Part shown: positions 16,844 to 25,738 of the stretch, piece after piece
How the letters are laid out: each line of letters opens with the position of its first letter
How positions within the stretch are numbered: position 1 is the stretch's first letter
Assembly (NCBI GenBank): GCA_030432295.1
Contig: JAUIHI010000037.1
Location: 1 to 62,445 of the forward strand
DNA from: Anaerolineae bacterium
Lineage (GTDB): Bacteria; Chloroflexota; Anaerolineae; Caldilineales; Caldilineaceae
Direction: 5' to 3'
DNA: 62,445 bases
Position numbers and translations under genes: made by a program
Notes under the pieces: generated by a model
What the model was told of the DNA's origin: nothing
What the model saw: only the letters and a program-made list of their open reading frames with translations
Databases searched by the model: none

Positions 16844-17830
16844 ATGCCGCTCTGGCTCACCCGCTCGGATGTTGGCTCGCTTTTGACAATGCCCGACGCC
16901 ATCGACGCGGTGGCCGAAGCCTTCCGCCTGCTCTCTGCCGGGCAGACGGCCTTGCCCCTGCGCACGAATATGGCTGTAAGCCGCCACAACGGCAGCCTGC
17001 TGGCTATGCCTGCCTACGTGGGGGGAGAGACCGACAGCCTGGGCGTCAAACTCATCACCCTCTACGGCGACAATCCCCACAACCACAATCTGCCCGCCAT
17101 CCAGGGCAATTTCGTCCTCTTCGATCCGGTGGATGGCCGATTGCTGGCTGTGATGGAAGCCGGGCTGATGACCGCCATCCGCACAGGCGCGTCGGGCGGG
17201 GTGGCGGCCCGGTATCTGGCCCGGCCCGACGCATCTGTCGCGACAATCTTTGGCAGCGGCGCGCAGGCCCCCCACCAATTGGAAGCGGTCATCTGCGAAC
17301 GCCCCATCGAGCGGGTCTGGGTCGTCTCCCGCAGCGCCCAGCACGGCGCCGCCTTTGCCGCTGAAATGGCCGACAAATTCGGCATACCTGTCCAGGCCAC
17401 CGCCGATGTGGAGATGGCCGTGGGGTCCGCGGATATTCTCATCACCGCTACCAGCAGCCACACCCCTCTGTTCAACGGGGAATGGCTGCGGCCCGGCTGC
17501 CACATCAACGCCATCGGCTCCCATCTGCCCACAGCGCGGGAGGTGGACAGCCACACTATTCAGCGAGCCACAGTCGTCACCGACCAGACCAGCGCCTGTC
17601 TGGCCGAAGCGGGCGAACTGGTCATCCCCCTGGCCGCCGGGGAGATCGACACCGGCCACATCCACGCCGAAATCGGCCAGATTGTGGCCGGTCACAGGCC
17701 GGGTCGCACATCGCCGGAGGAAATCACTTTCTTCAAATCCGTGGGGCTGGCCGTGCAGGATGTGGCCGTGGCCCGGCTGGTGGCGGAGAAGGCGCTGGCC
17801 GCCGGTGCAGGAACTGTACTGCCGGAATAG
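16844..17830 (+). CDS. Ornithine cyclodeaminase/mu-crystallin family protein
   Basis: A 328-residue NAD(P)-dependent enzyme of the ornithine cyclodeaminase, alanine dehydrogenase and ketimine reductase family. The substrate-side motif is LMTAIRTGASGGVAARYLA, and a Rossmann fold follows with TIFGSGAQAPHQLEAV. The exact reaction cannot be fixed from sequence: options include ornithine to proline, reductive amination of pyruvate, or imino acid reduction. An ATG 15 codons upstream is in frame, but the one at 16844 has AGGAGA six bases ahead and starts the conserved MPLWLTRSDV. The next gene on the strand is 79 bp downstream. Confidence 0.87.
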   Translation: MPLWLTRSDVGSLLTMPDAIDAVAEAFRLLSAGQTALPLRTNMAVSRHNGSLLAMPAYVGGETDSLGVKLITLYGDNPHNHNLPAIQGNFVLFDPVDGRLLAVMEAGLMTAIRTGASGGVAARYLARPDASVATIFGSGAQAPHQLEAVICERPIERVWVVSRSAQHGAAFAAEMADKFGIPVQATADVEMAVGSADILITATSSHTPLFNGEWLRPGCHINAIGSHLPTAREVDSHTIQRATVVTDQTSACLAEAGELVIPLAAGEIDTGHIHAEIGQIVAGHRPGRTSPEEITFFKSVGLAVQDVAVARLVAEKALAAGAGTVLPE

Positions 17831-17909
17831 CGAATGGCGAGTTGCGAATTGCGGGGGAAATCCGGCACCCCAACTGAAACAATACCCAATCACCCACACC
17901 CCAATCCCT

Positions 17910-18863
17910 ATGCCCACACTCACACCTTTTGAACTCAACAATCCCGAACATCACAGCCTGCTGGCTGCGCTCTGGAACAGCGGCCTGCCCGCGGACCTGG
18001 CCATCTCACCGGAATTTGTCCACTCTGTCACCCGTCCCTTCACGGGGGGCGTGCAGGCCGGGCGCATCGCCGAAGTGGGCGGTCAATCGGTGGGCGCAAT
18101 TTTTGTCAGCGCCCACCCCGGCGCGCCCCCGTCGATGCCCAGCGATATGGGCTGGATCGACGCCATTGCCGTAGACCCAGCCCACCAGCGCCAGGGCATT
18201 GGCCGGGAACTTCTGGCCTGGGCCGAAGGGTGGCTGAACGCCCAGGGAGCATCCACAATTCGCACAGGTGGCGGTCTCCGCCCGCTGACGCCGGGTGTGC
18301 CGGTCGCTGCCACATCTTTCTTTACAGCCTGTGGCTATGCGTTGGATGAAGAGCTTAGCTGGGATGTGGCCCGCAATCTGGCCGACTATACGCGGCCGCC
18401 GTCTCTGCGCGAGGTTCCGGCCGCGGCCAGCCCTGGCCAGCCCGGCCAGGAAGAACTGCTTCTGGGCTTTCTGCGCCGGGAATTTCCGGGGCGCTGGACT
18501 TTTGAGGCCGAAGAACTCCTGCAAGAGGGCGGACGCATCTCCGATTTTATGCTTCTGTGGACAGAAACCGGTGTGGAGGGGGCGTGTCGGCTGACCTTCG
18601 AGGATTCGATCTGGCCGATGGGTCGTTTTTACCCCTACAATCTGCCCCGGCCCTGGGGCCAGCTCGGCTCGATCGGTGTATCGGAAAGTGTGCGCGGCCA
18701 GGGGATGGGGCTTTTCCTGCTCGATGCGGGGCTGCGCCGTCTGCAAAACAACGGGGTCAACGGCTGCGTCATCGACTGGACCGGGCTGCTGGATTTCTAC
18801 GGGAAGGCGGGTTTCACGCCCTTTCATATGTGGGCCGTGCTGTGGAAGAAAGTAGGGGCCTGA
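17910..18863 (+). CDS. Tandem GNAT acetyltransferase
   Basis: A 317-residue protein with two GNAT domains. The first (about 1-155) has the acetyl-CoA loop HQRQGIGRELLAWAE; the second (about 165-317) has VRGQGMGLFLLDAGL and ends with the typical LLDFYGKAGFTPFH. It would acetylate a small-molecule amine or a protein; substrate unknown. The start ATG lacks an obvious Shine-Dalgarno and lies in a spacer made of CAATACCC-type repeats, so the N-terminus is provisional. Its stop is followed after one base by the start of the serine hydrolase gene, so the two are translationally coupled. Confidence 0.85.
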   Translation: MPTLTPFELNNPEHHSLLAALWNSGLPADLAISPEFVHSVTRPFTGGVQAGRIAEVGGQSVGAIFVSAHPGAPPSMPSDMGWIDAIAVDPAHQRQGIGRELLAWAEGWLNAQGASTIRTGGGLRPLTPGVPVAATSFFTACGYALDEELSWDVARNLADYTRPPSLREVPAAASPGQPGQEELLLGFLRREFPGRWTFEAEELLQEGGRISDFMLLWTETGVEGACRLTFEDSIWPMGRFYPYNLPRPWGQLGSIGVSESVRGQGMGLFLLDAGLRRLQNNGVNGCVIDWTGLLDFYGKAGFTPFHMWAVLWKKVGA

Positions 18864-18864
18864 G

Positions 18865-20022
18865 ATGAGTGGGGAATGGATTGGGTTGGAGAAAATTCTG
18901 CGAGACGCGGTGCCAGACGTCGCGCCCGCGATCGTCTGCCGGGTGGAGCGGGCTGGTGAATGCGTCTATGAAAACGCCTTTGGCTTGCTGGACCCGACAG
19001 AACAGACGCGTCCGGTGCAGGTCGATTCACTCTTCGATCTGGCGTCGGTGACCAAACTTTTCACCGCTACTGCCTTCTTGCGTCTGGTCGACGCGGGCAA
19101 AGTTGGGCTGGATCAGCCCCTGGCCGCTGTGCTGCCGGAATTTGGCGGTGTGCGTCCCATCGGCGACGCCGAAGACCCCCTGGCCAAGACGCCCCTGCCC
19201 GTCGATCCCCGGCGTGCGGGGGAAGTGGTGGATGCAAGTAGCGTCACCTTTCGCCATCTGCTCACCCACACCAGCGGTCTGCCCGCCTGGCGCAGCGTCT
19301 ATGCCCACTGCGGTCCGCCCCCGTTTCTGCCTGCGGCGGAAAGTGCAGTGGACGAACGTCAGGGCCGGGCGCTGGCTGCGCTGGTGGCCTATCCTTTCGT
19401 AGCCCAGCCGGGGGAGTGCTATCTCTACAGCGACATCGGACTGATGCTCCTCGGCTTTGCGGTGGCCCGTCTCAGCGGGCAGGGACGGCTGGACCGGGCG
19501 ATTGCCGGGCTGGTCACAGAAGCGCTGGGAATGGATGCCCATTTCAGCCCGACAGCGGCAGAGCGGTCAGCCATCGTCCCCACCGAGCATTGCGCCTGGC
19601 GGGATCGGCGGCTGCTGGGCGAAGTCCACGACGAGAACGCGGCGGGGCTGGGCGGGGTGGCGGGCCACGCGGGTCTCTTTGCCAGGGCAGCCGATGTCTG
19701 TCGATTGGGGCGGCTCTTTCTGAACCGGGGAGAGGGGATGCTGTCGCCAGAATTGGTGGCGGAAAGCATCCGGGAGGAGTACGCCAGCGCAGACGGCATC
19801 CGCCGGGGACTGGGCTGGCAGTTACGCAGCGACCCCGACCCGTCGTGCAGCACAGCCTTCAGCCTCGCCAGCTTCGGCCACACAGGCTTCACCGGCACCT
19901 CCCTCTGGTGCGATCCGGCCCGTGACCTGTGCGTAGCTCTGCTCACCAACCGGGTCTATCGCGGACGGGACGCGGCGGGGATTGTGGCGTTGCGCCCGCG
20001 GGTCCATTCGGCGATTGGATAG
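18865..20022 (+). CDS. Serine hydrolase, class C beta-lactamase family
   Basis: A 385-residue protein of the beta-lactamase/D-alanyl-D-alanine carboxypeptidase/esterase family. The catalytic SxxK is S61-V-T-K64, a YSD motif lies around residue 190, and the third motif is HTGFTGTS near residue 330. There is no signal peptide, so it probably acts in the cytoplasm as an esterase or amidase rather than on peptidoglycan. Its start is one base after the GNAT stop, implying joint expression. The stop codon abuts a 24-bp-stem palindrome that likely ends the transcript. Confidence 0.88.
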   Translation: MSGEWIGLEKILRDAVPDVAPAIVCRVERAGECVYENAFGLLDPTEQTRPVQVDSLFDLASVTKLFTATAFLRLVDAGKVGLDQPLAAVLPEFGGVRPIGDAEDPLAKTPLPVDPRRAGEVVDASSVTFRHLLTHTSGLPAWRSVYAHCGPPPFLPAAESAVDERQGRALAALVAYPFVAQPGECYLYSDIGLMLLGFAVARLSGQGRLDRAIAGLVTEALGMDAHFSPTAAERSAIVPTEHCAWRDRRLLGEVHDENAAGLGGVAGHAGLFARAADVCRLGRLFLNRGEGMLSPELVAESIREEYASADGIRRGLGWQLRSDPDPSCSTAFSLASFGHTGFTGTSLWCDPARDLCVALLTNRVYRGRDAAGIVALRPRVHSAIG

Positions 20023-20096
20023 CAGGTATTGGGTATTGGATATTTCATGACCGCTGCCGTGACACTGGTCACGAAATATCCAATACCCAATACCTG
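20023..20096. terminator. Large hairpin between convergent genes (family C)
   Basis: Perfect 24-bp arms (20023-20046 and 20073-20096) built from GGTATTGGGTATTGG words, followed by TTTT on the plus strand. It starts one base after the serine hydrolase stop and ends 3 bp before the stop of the convergent permease gene, fitting a bidirectional terminator. A related hairpin is at 62265-62314. Confidence 0.7.
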
Positions 20097-20098
20097 TT

Positions 20099-21010
20099 TT
20101 ACATCTCCACCGCCTGACGCACGAAGATTTTTTCCAGACCTGTCACAAGCAGAAAGAAGACCATTCCCGTCAGCGAGGCGAATAGGATGGAAGCCCAGAG
20201 CTTCTCCGGGCCGGTGGCGTAGTACTGGTTGAAGTTGAGGATCACCCGGCCCAGACCGTCGGCGATCCCGCTGGGCAGTTCGCCGATAATCGCACCCACG
20301 ACGCTGGCTGTAGCCGAGACTTTCAATGCCGTGAAAATGTAGGGCAAGGCCGCGGGAACCCGCAGCTTCCACAGAATATCCCAGGAGGAGGCCGCGTAGG
20401 AGTGCATCAGTTCCACCGCGGTTGGCTCCGGCGAGCGCAGGCCGCGCAGGGTGTTGATTGTGACCGGGAAGAATGTGAGATAGGCGGCGATGAGGGCCAC
20501 CGAAACCCAATTGCCCCCAAACCAAATGACGACCATCGGCGCAATCGCCAGCAGTGGCACAGTCTGGGACGCCACGACGTAGGGCAGCAATCCCCGCTCC
20601 AGCAGACCCGAATGGGCGAAGATCACCCCCAGCCCGAAGCCCAGCACAGCCCCCAGCACAAAACCGACCAGCGCCTCCTGCAAAGTAAAGAGCGCAGCCT
20701 GGGCCAGAATCGTCAGCAGCAGTGTGTCGCTGCCCCGTCGCGGCGGCTGGAAGATTGTGCCGATGATTTCGCTGATGTGGGGCATGGAACGGTCATCGGC
20801 ACGGATGGGCAGCTTCATCTGGCAGAGACCGATCGACCCGCAGAGCGCGCCCGCGGGCTTCTCCGCGGTGGCTTCCACAGGAACCGTCCCGGCCAGATAG
20901 ACGCCTCCCGGCGCGGCCAACAGCTTATAGCCTTCCCAGAGCAGGGCAAGCAGCAGGACGATGAGGAGGAAGTAGGCGATGGGTTTGAGTGATCTCATCG
21001 GTGTATCCAT
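20099..21010 (-). CDS. ABC transporter permease (SsuC/TauC/RibX type)
   Basis: A roughly 303-residue inner-membrane permease of the binding-protein-dependent family. It has a first helix at the N-terminus, a 50-residue extracytoplasmic insertion, then five further helices. The EAA loop reads HSYAASSWDILWKLRVPAALPYIF. Family members take up nitrate, taurine, sulfonates, thiamine precursors or riboflavin; the substrate is not decidable. Unusually, no ATPase or substrate-binding gene lies next to it. ATG codons at 21010 and 20998 are both possible; neither has a strong Shine-Dalgarno. Confidence 0.85.
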   Translation of the reverse strand: MDTPMRSLKPIAYFLLIVLLLALLWEGYKLLAAPGGVYLAGTVPVEATAEKPAGALCGSIGLCQMKLPIRADDRSMPHISEIIGTIFQPPRRGSDTLLLTILAQAALFTLQEALVGFVLGAVLGFGLGVIFAHSGLLERGLLPYVVASQTVPLLAIAPMVVIWFGGNWVSVALIAAYLTFFPVTINTLRGLRSPEPTAVELMHSYAASSWDILWKLRVPAALPYIFTALKVSATASVVGAIIGELPSGIADGLGRVILNFNQYYATGPEKLWASILFASLTGMVFFLLVTGLEKIFVRQAVEM

Positions 21011-21136
21011 AGAGAGATGGGCGCTATGACGAAAGACCAAAGACGATGGACGAACGTGCGGCGAAATCGCTCTGAACTTGAAGCATCCAACAGGCGTGGT
21101 TCGTCCGCGGTCTGCCGTCCGCCGTCAGAGAACCCC
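21011..21136. repeat. Spacer with GACGAACG/CGTCTGCCGTCC-type repeat
   Basis: Contains GACGATGGACGAACG and its partner GTTCGTCC...GTCTGCCGTCC, an inverted pair. The same words recur at 33420-33490, 50950-50995 and, in frame, inside the molybdenum hydroxylase gene. No gene. Confidence 0.5.
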
Positions 21137-21955
21137 CTAATACTTCGGATAGCGATCAATCGGCTGGAAGACAGGCGGGGTATAGACGGGCAGGCGGCGG
21201 ATGAGATCGGGCAGTTCGGCGTAGCTGCGACAAATGGCATTGGCCCGGCTCTTGTCGCTGCCCCGGTCTTTGATGCCGGTGAAGAGAATCGCCTTCATCC
21301 CAATCGCCAGGGGACCGGCCACGTCGTTGCTCTCCCGGTCGCCGATATGGACGATTTCGCTGGGTGCGGTCTGCATCCCCAGCGCGGCCTGGCGGAAGAC
21401 TTTGGCCGCTGGTTTGGACGCGCCCACTTCGTCAGAAAAGATCAGATAGCTAAAGTATTGGAGCAGTCCCTGGCGCTGCAGCAGATAGCGCAACCCCCGG
21501 CCAGTGGTGTGGATGGTGTCGGAGATGATGCCCAGTTTGTAGTGCTGGCGCAGCAGTTCTAGGGTTCCGTGGATGCCCGGTGCAAAATCCGGCGGGATAC
21601 GCACCTCCATATCCTCGATCTCCCGCACCAGCTCGTCCACCTCCCGCATCAGCCCGGCAAATTTACCCGGCTCCGGGCGCAGGCCCAAAAAGTCGTAGGC
21701 ATCGTAGAGCCGGGAAGCCACCCCCGGCGTGCGCTGCTGGGAGTGCCATTCGTCGTTGAAGTTGCGGTTGGCATATTGATAGGCGGCCGCGGCCTGCTCA
21801 AAGCTGATCTCCGGGTGGTTGGCCGTGACCCGGGCTGCAAAAAGTTGAATACGGGATTCCGGTTTGCTGGGCAGCCCAAGGCTGGCCCGTTTCGGCTCGT
21901 CCGAATCGTCGATGGCGATAGTATCCCAAAAATCGAAGGTAATGGCTTCGATCAT
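21137..21955 (-). CDS. HAD superfamily hydrolase
   Basis: A 272-residue phosphatase-like protein. Motif I is FDFWDT (the second Asp usually present in phosphatases is W-D here, with the nucleophile Asp at position 8 or so), motif II IISDT, motif III Lys in GASKPAAKVF and motif IV HIGDRESND. The helical cap lies between motifs I and II. Substrate unknown. The frame extends 69 codons upstream, but the ATG at 21955 directly precedes motif I and has GAGG 8 bases upstream. The next gene downstream on this strand is the lone ABC permease. Confidence 0.87.
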   Translation of the reverse strand: MIEAITFDFWDTIAIDDSDEPKRASLGLPSKPESRIQLFAARVTANHPEISFEQAAAAYQYANRNFNDEWHSQQRTPGVASRLYDAYDFLGLRPEPGKFAGLMREVDELVREIEDMEVRIPPDFAPGIHGTLELLRQHYKLGIISDTIHTTGRGLRYLLQRQGLLQYFSYLIFSDEVGASKPAAKVFRQAALGMQTAPSEIVHIGDRESNDVAGPLAIGMKAILFTGIKDRGSDKSRANAICRSYAELPDLIRRLPVYTPPVFQPIDRYPKY

Positions 21956-21979
21956 CTGTTTCCTCAATGATTGTCTTAT

Positions 21980-22075
21980 AGATTGAACGCTGATGCCGCT
22001 GAAAAAATTGATGCCCGCTGATTTGGTCCGCGCAGGCCATTTTTCAGCGCAAATCTGCGTCCTCTTGTATCGTTG
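21980..22075. repeat. CTGCG/CAGATTT-type spacer repeat (family D)
   Basis: Words such as GCTGATGCCGCTGAAAAAATTGA and CAGCGCAAATCTGCGTCC form an imperfect inverted repeat and recur around 47000-47180, 59152-59219 and 61685-61770. It lies between the divergent HAD gene and the gcvP leader. Confidence 0.45.
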
Positions 22076-22145
22076 TCTTGGGGTGGTCCCTTGTTCATCA
22101 TAGCATAGGCGCAAGCGAGAGAGAAAGAATCTGGATTTCCCTGCG

Positions 22146-22174
22146 TTTTCTTTCCGCGCCATTCCGTGTATACT
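22146..22174 (+). promoter_or_regulatory. Promoter candidate for the gcvP riboswitch transcript
   Basis: TATACT at 22169-22174 lies about 30 bp before the first riboswitch aptamer, with a weak TTTTCT 17 bp upstream. The position is right for a transcript that begins just before the riboswitch. Confidence 0.4.
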
Positions 22175-22207
22175 ATAGCCACAACCAAATCATCGGGCGC
22201 AAACGGT

Positions 22208-22465
22208 GTGGCGAGAGAGACCCTGACCCCAGGGCGCCGAAGGTGCAAGCCCAGGGAGAGCGCCCCTCCCCCTGGGTGACACTCTCAGGCAAAAGGATCG
22301 TCGCACGGTAGCCGCTCTGGAAAGCGTTGTGTCAGCCTGCCAGAAGTTCGACTTTTCTGAAAAGTCGAACTTCTCATCGGGCCAGCGCAACCACCGACGG
22401 GGCAAATCCCAGTCCGGCTCTCCCCAGCCGGCGGGATCAATCTCTCAGGTCCAGGACAGAGTGTA
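22208..22465 (+). promoter_or_regulatory. Tandem glycine riboswitch
   Basis: Two glycine aptamers in series. Aptamer 1 (about 22208-22327) has GAGAGACC, GGGCGCCGAAGGTGCAAGCC, ACTCTCAGGCAAAAGGA and CTCTGG in the canonical order. Aptamer 2 (about 22326-22464) has ACCACCGACGGGGCAAATCCC, AATCTCTCAGGT and CCAGGACAGAG. GTTGTGT (22326-22332) can pair with GCGCAAC (22385-22391) to form the stem at the start of aptamer 2; a dispersed 15-bp hairpin sits in its loop. A terminator follows at once. Glycine binding should prevent termination and switch on gcvP, the glycine-degrading enzyme. Confidence 0.92.
22342..22374 (+). repeat. AGAAGTTCGACTTTT hairpin inside the riboswitch (F2)
   Basis: Perfect 15-bp arms with loop CTG. 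It sits between the two aptamers in the loop of a peripheral stem of aptamer 2. Same family as hairpins at 14485, 22514 and 43435. Confidence 0.75.
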
Positions 22466-22494
22466 CGGGCATTCATTTGGAATGCCCGTTTTTT
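22466..22494 (+). terminator. Riboswitch expression-platform terminator
   Basis: CGGGCATTC-ATTTG-GAATGCCCG followed by six T residues, beginning two bases after aptamer 2. It is the regulated terminator of the glycine riboswitch. No alternative antiterminator pairing was worked out in full. Confidence 0.85.
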
Positions 22495-22513
22495 GTTGCC
22501 CTCTGGTCAATCC

Positions 22514-22546
22514 AGAAGTTCGACCTTTCTGCAATGTCGAACTTCT
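22514..22546 (+). repeat. AGAAGTTCGAC hairpin in the gcvP leader (F3)
   Basis: 11-bp arms with an 11-base loop, between the riboswitch terminator and the gcvP ribosome binding site. A decayed member of the same hairpin family. Confidence 0.6.
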
Positions 22547-22577
22547 CCCGCCGTCCCACCATCAGAGGAGAAACCCA

Positions 22578-25520
22578 ATGGAACAGACCCTGACCGTCGC
22601 CCGAACGCCTGTTGTTCCGTCCAATGGCCGTGGCCCTGCCCGCCGCACGGGCCAGGCCAGTCTGCTCGCCCCTACCGACGCTTTTGTGGAACGTCATCTC
22701 GGTCCTAACCCGGCAGAGGTGGACGAGATGCTGGCTGTGATTGGCCTGGCTTCGCTGGATGAACTGATCGACCAGACCGTACCCCCGACCATCCGCCTGA
22801 AGCGAAGCCTGCGCCTGCCCGCCCCCCGCCCGGAATCGGATGTGCTGGCGGAAATGGCGGCGATGGCGGCCAAAAACCGGGTCTACCGCTCCTTCATCGG
22901 GATGGGCTACTACGACACAATCACCCCCGGCGTCATCCTGCGCAACATTATGGAAAACCCCGGCTGGTACACCCAATACACCCCCTATCAGGCGGAGATT
23001 GCCCAGGGGCGTCTGGAGGCGCTGCTCAACTTCCAAACGATGATCAGCGACCTGACCGGACTGGACATTGCCAACGCCTCCCTCCTAGACGAGGCAACCG
23101 CTGCCGCCGAGGCGATGGTCATGTGCAAGCGCGCCCAGAAGCGCTCCTCCCAGGCCAACACCTTTTTCGTCTCGGAAAAGTGCCATCCCCAGACAATTGA
23201 TGTGGTGAAAGGCCGGGCCGAGCCATTGGGATACGAAGTCGTCGTCGGCGATCACCGCAGCTATGCCCCCGGCCCGGAGTGCTTCGGTGTGCTCCTCCAA
23301 TACCCGGACACAGAAGGGACGATCCACGACTTCCAAGCCTTTGCCGAACAGACCCACGTAGCGGATGGGCTGGTGGTCGTCGCCACAGACCTGCTGGCCC
23401 TGACGCTTCTCACCCCGCCCGGCGACTTCGGCGCGGACATCGCGGTGGGCAACAGCCAGCGCTTCGGCGTGCCTCTGGGCTACGGCGGTCCCCACGCCGC
23501 GTTTATGGCGACCACCGACGATCTCAAACGGATTATGCCCGGTCGGTTGGTGGGCGTCTCGAAGGATGCCGAGGGCAAGATGGCCATGCGCCTCTCTCTG
23601 CAAACCCGGGAGCAGCACATCCGCCGGGACAAGGCCACCAGCAATATCTGTACCGCCCAGGTATTGTTGGCGATAATGGCGTCGATGTATGCGGTCTATC
23701 ACGGTCCAGACGGTCTGCGCCGCATCGCCCGTCGGGTGCAGTTGCTCACCACAATTCTGGCAGGGGAATTGACCCGTCACGGCTACCGGCTGGGCGACGG
23801 CCCGATCTTCGACACCCTCAAAATCAGTCGCGGCCCCAGCGATCAGGACGAACTGATCGAAGAAGCCCTCTCCCGCCAGGTCAATCTGCGGGTCTACGCG
23901 GATGGAGCGGTCGGCGTCTCCCTGGACGAGGCGACGACTGTGCAGGAACTGCGCACGCTTCTGGAAATCTTTGGTGTGGACGGGGACGAGGAGTTGGAGG
24001 GGCTGGCCGAGGCCGCAGAGCTGGACTACCCCGCGCCCTTCGCCCGCAGCAGCGAATATCTCGCCCATCCGATTTTCAACGTCATCGGCTCGGAAACCGA
24101 AATGCTGCGCTACATCACAAAGCTGGAGAACCGGGACCTGTCGTTGGCCCATTCGATGATCTCCCTCGGCTCCTGCACGATGAAATTGAACGCGACCACA
24201 GAGATGATTCCCGTCACCTGGCCCGGTTTCGGCCATCTGCACCCCTTTGTGCCGACGGAACAGGCCCAGGGCTACGCTGAGCTTTTCCGCAAACTGAGCA
24301 GCGCGCTGGCCGAAGTGACGGGTTTTCACGGCGTCTCGCTCCAGCCCAACGCGGGTTCCCAGGGCGAGTATTCCGGGCTGATGGTCATCCGGGCCTGGCA
24401 TCGCAGCCGGGGCGACGACCAGCGCACAATCTGCCTGATTCCCTCCTCGGCCCACGGCACAAACCCGGCCAGCGCGGTAATGGCGGGGATGGATGTGGTG
24501 GTGGTGGCCTGCGACGAAAACGGCAATATCGATGTGGACGATCTGCGGGCCAAAGCCGAGGAAGCAGGGGAGAATCTGGCAGCGTTGATGGTCACGTACC
24601 CCAGCACCCACGGCGTCTTTGAAGAGGCGATTGTGGAGATTTGCCGCATCGTCCATCAGCGTGGCGGCCAGGTCTATATGGATGGGGCCAATATGAACGC
24701 GCAGGTGGGGCTGTGCCGGCCCGGCGACATCGGCGCGGATGTCTGCCACCTGAACCTGCACAAGACATTCTGCATCCCCCACGGCGGCGGCGGGCCAGGG
24801 ATGGGGCCCATCTGTGTAGCGAAGCACCTGACCCCCTTCCTGCCCGGCAGCGCAGTTGTGTCCGGTGTGGGTGGAGAGAAGGCCATCGCCGCCATCTCGG
24901 CCGCGCCCTGGGGCAGCGCCAGCATTCTGCCCATCTCCTACGCCTATATTGCAATGATGGGCGGAAGTGGGCTGACCGAGGCCACGAGGTACGCCATTCT
25001 CAACGCCAACTATATGGCGGCCCGGCTTTCCAGCGTCTATCCGGTCCTCTACACCGGGGCCAACGACCGGGTAGCCCACGAGTGCATCATCGACACCCGC
25101 CCGTTGAAGGAGTTTGGTGTGCAGGTGGAGGACATCGCCAAACGGCTGATCGACTACGGCTTCCACGCCCCCACAATGTCCTTCCCCGTGGCAGGGACGC
25201 TGATGATCGAGCCGACGGAATCCGAGTCCAAAGACGAACTGGACCGTTTCTGCGATGCGATGCTGGCGATTCGGGAGGAGGCTGGCGTGGTGGAACGGGG
25301 CGAGTTGACCCCGGAACAGTCTCCCCTGCACTACGCGCCTCACACGGCAGCGGCCATCAGCGCCGCGGAGTGGGACCGTCTCTATAGCCGGGAGGTGGGG
25401 GCCTTCCCCGCGGCCTGGGTGAAGGAGAATAAATTCTGGCCCTTCGTAGCCCGCATTGATAACGTCTACGGCGACCGCAATCTGGTCTGCGCCTGTCCGC
25501 CGATGGAGGAATATGCGTAG
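22578..25520 (+). CDS. gcvP: Glycine dehydrogenase (decarboxylating), P protein
   Basis: A 980-residue single-chain P protein of the glycine cleavage system. It decarboxylates glycine with PLP and passes the aminomethyl group to the lipoyl arm of GcvH. The N-terminal half starts with [17 protein letters not shown], and the C-terminal half carries the PLP lysine in [21 protein letters not shown] (Lys in HKTF). Length equals the usual single-chain form, not the split gcvPA/gcvPB. The frame is open for 83 codons upstream through the riboswitch, but the ATG at 22578 has AGAGGAG 7 bases ahead. Controlled by the glycine riboswitch; gcvT and gcvH are not in the window. Confidence 0.97.
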   Translation: MEQTLTVARTPVVPSNGRGPARRTGQASLLAPTDAFVERHLGPNPAEVDEMLAVIGLASLDELIDQTVPPTIRLKRSLRLPAPRPESDVLAEMAAMAAKNRVYRSFIGMGYYDTITPGVILRNIMENPGWYTQYTPYQAEIAQGRLEALLNFQTMISDLTGLDIANASLLDEATAAAEAMVMCKRAQKRSSQANTFFVSEKCHPQTIDVVKGRAEPLGYEVVVGDHRSYAPGPECFGVLLQYPDTEGTIHDFQAFAEQTHVADGLVVVATDLLALTLLTPPGDFGADIAVGNSQRFGVPLGYGGPHAAFMATTDDLKRIMPGRLVGVSKDAEGKMAMRLSLQTREQHIRRDKATSNICTAQVLLAIMASMYAVYHGPDGLRRIARRVQLLTTILAGELTRHGYRLGDGPIFDTLKISRGPSDQDELIEEALSRQVNLRVYADGAVGVSLDEATTVQELRTLLEIFGVDGDEELEGLAEAAELDYPAPFARSSEYLAHPIFNVIGSETEMLRYITKLENRDLSLAHSMISLGSCTMKLNATTEMIPVTWPGFGHLHPFVPTEQAQGYAELFRKLSSALAEVTGFHGVSLQPNAGSQGEYSGLMVIRAWHRSRGDDQRTICLIPSSAHGTNPASAVMAGMDVVVVACDENGNIDVDDLRAKAEEAGENLAALMVTYPSTHGVFEEAIVEICRIVHQRGGQVYMDGANMNAQVGLCRPGDIGADVCHLNLHKTFCIPHGGGGPGMGPICVAKHLTPFLPGSAVVSGVGGEKAIAAISAAPWGSASILPISYAYIAMMGGSGLTEATRYAILNANYMAARLSSVYPVLYTGANDRVAHECIIDTRPLKEFGVQVEDIAKRLIDYGFHAPTMSFPVAGTLMIEPTESESKDELDRFCDAMLAIREEAGVVERGELTPEQSPLHYAPHTAAAISAAEWDRLYSREVGAFPAAWVKENKFWPFVARIDNVYGDRNLVCACPPMEEYA

Positions 25521-25531
25521 GGTTTGCACAG

Positions 25532-25606
25532 CAGAGTAACCAGTGAACAGTTATCAGTGGGTGTCGTGCGTTGAGCGACTGGTAACTGTTCACTGGTCAC
25601 TCTCTG
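25532..25606 (+). terminator. Hairpin with AGTGAACAGTTATCAGT arms (family B)
   Basis: Imperfect long inverted repeat starting 12 bp after the gcvP stop. The same arm words occur at 40562-40625 and 46118-46185. Probably a transcript end between the convergent gcvP and EEP genes. Confidence 0.55.
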
Positions 25607-25607
25607 C

Positions 25608-25738
25608 CTCGTTCCCATCGCTCCGCGTGGGAACGTCTGTGGGCCGCTCTGCGGCTGGTGTAATCGGTTCCGCCGTCCGGCGTTATGGACGCGGGGCGTC
25701 CGGGCTGCGTGCCCACGCGGGAGCGTGGGTACGAGGGA
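25608..25738. repeat. GTTCCCACGC-type palindromic spacer repeat
   Basis: Contains CGTTCCCATCGCTCCGCGTGGGAACG and a second GCCCACGCGGGAGCGTGGG, plus GACGCGGGGCGTCC. These are nested palindromes of a widespread intergenic style. No gene. Confidence 0.5.

Noticed and set aside
23085-25529. Long open frame on the strand opposite gcvP
   Set aside because: It mirrors gcvP codons; no domain is recognisable and composition is that of an antisense shadow in GC-rich DNA.
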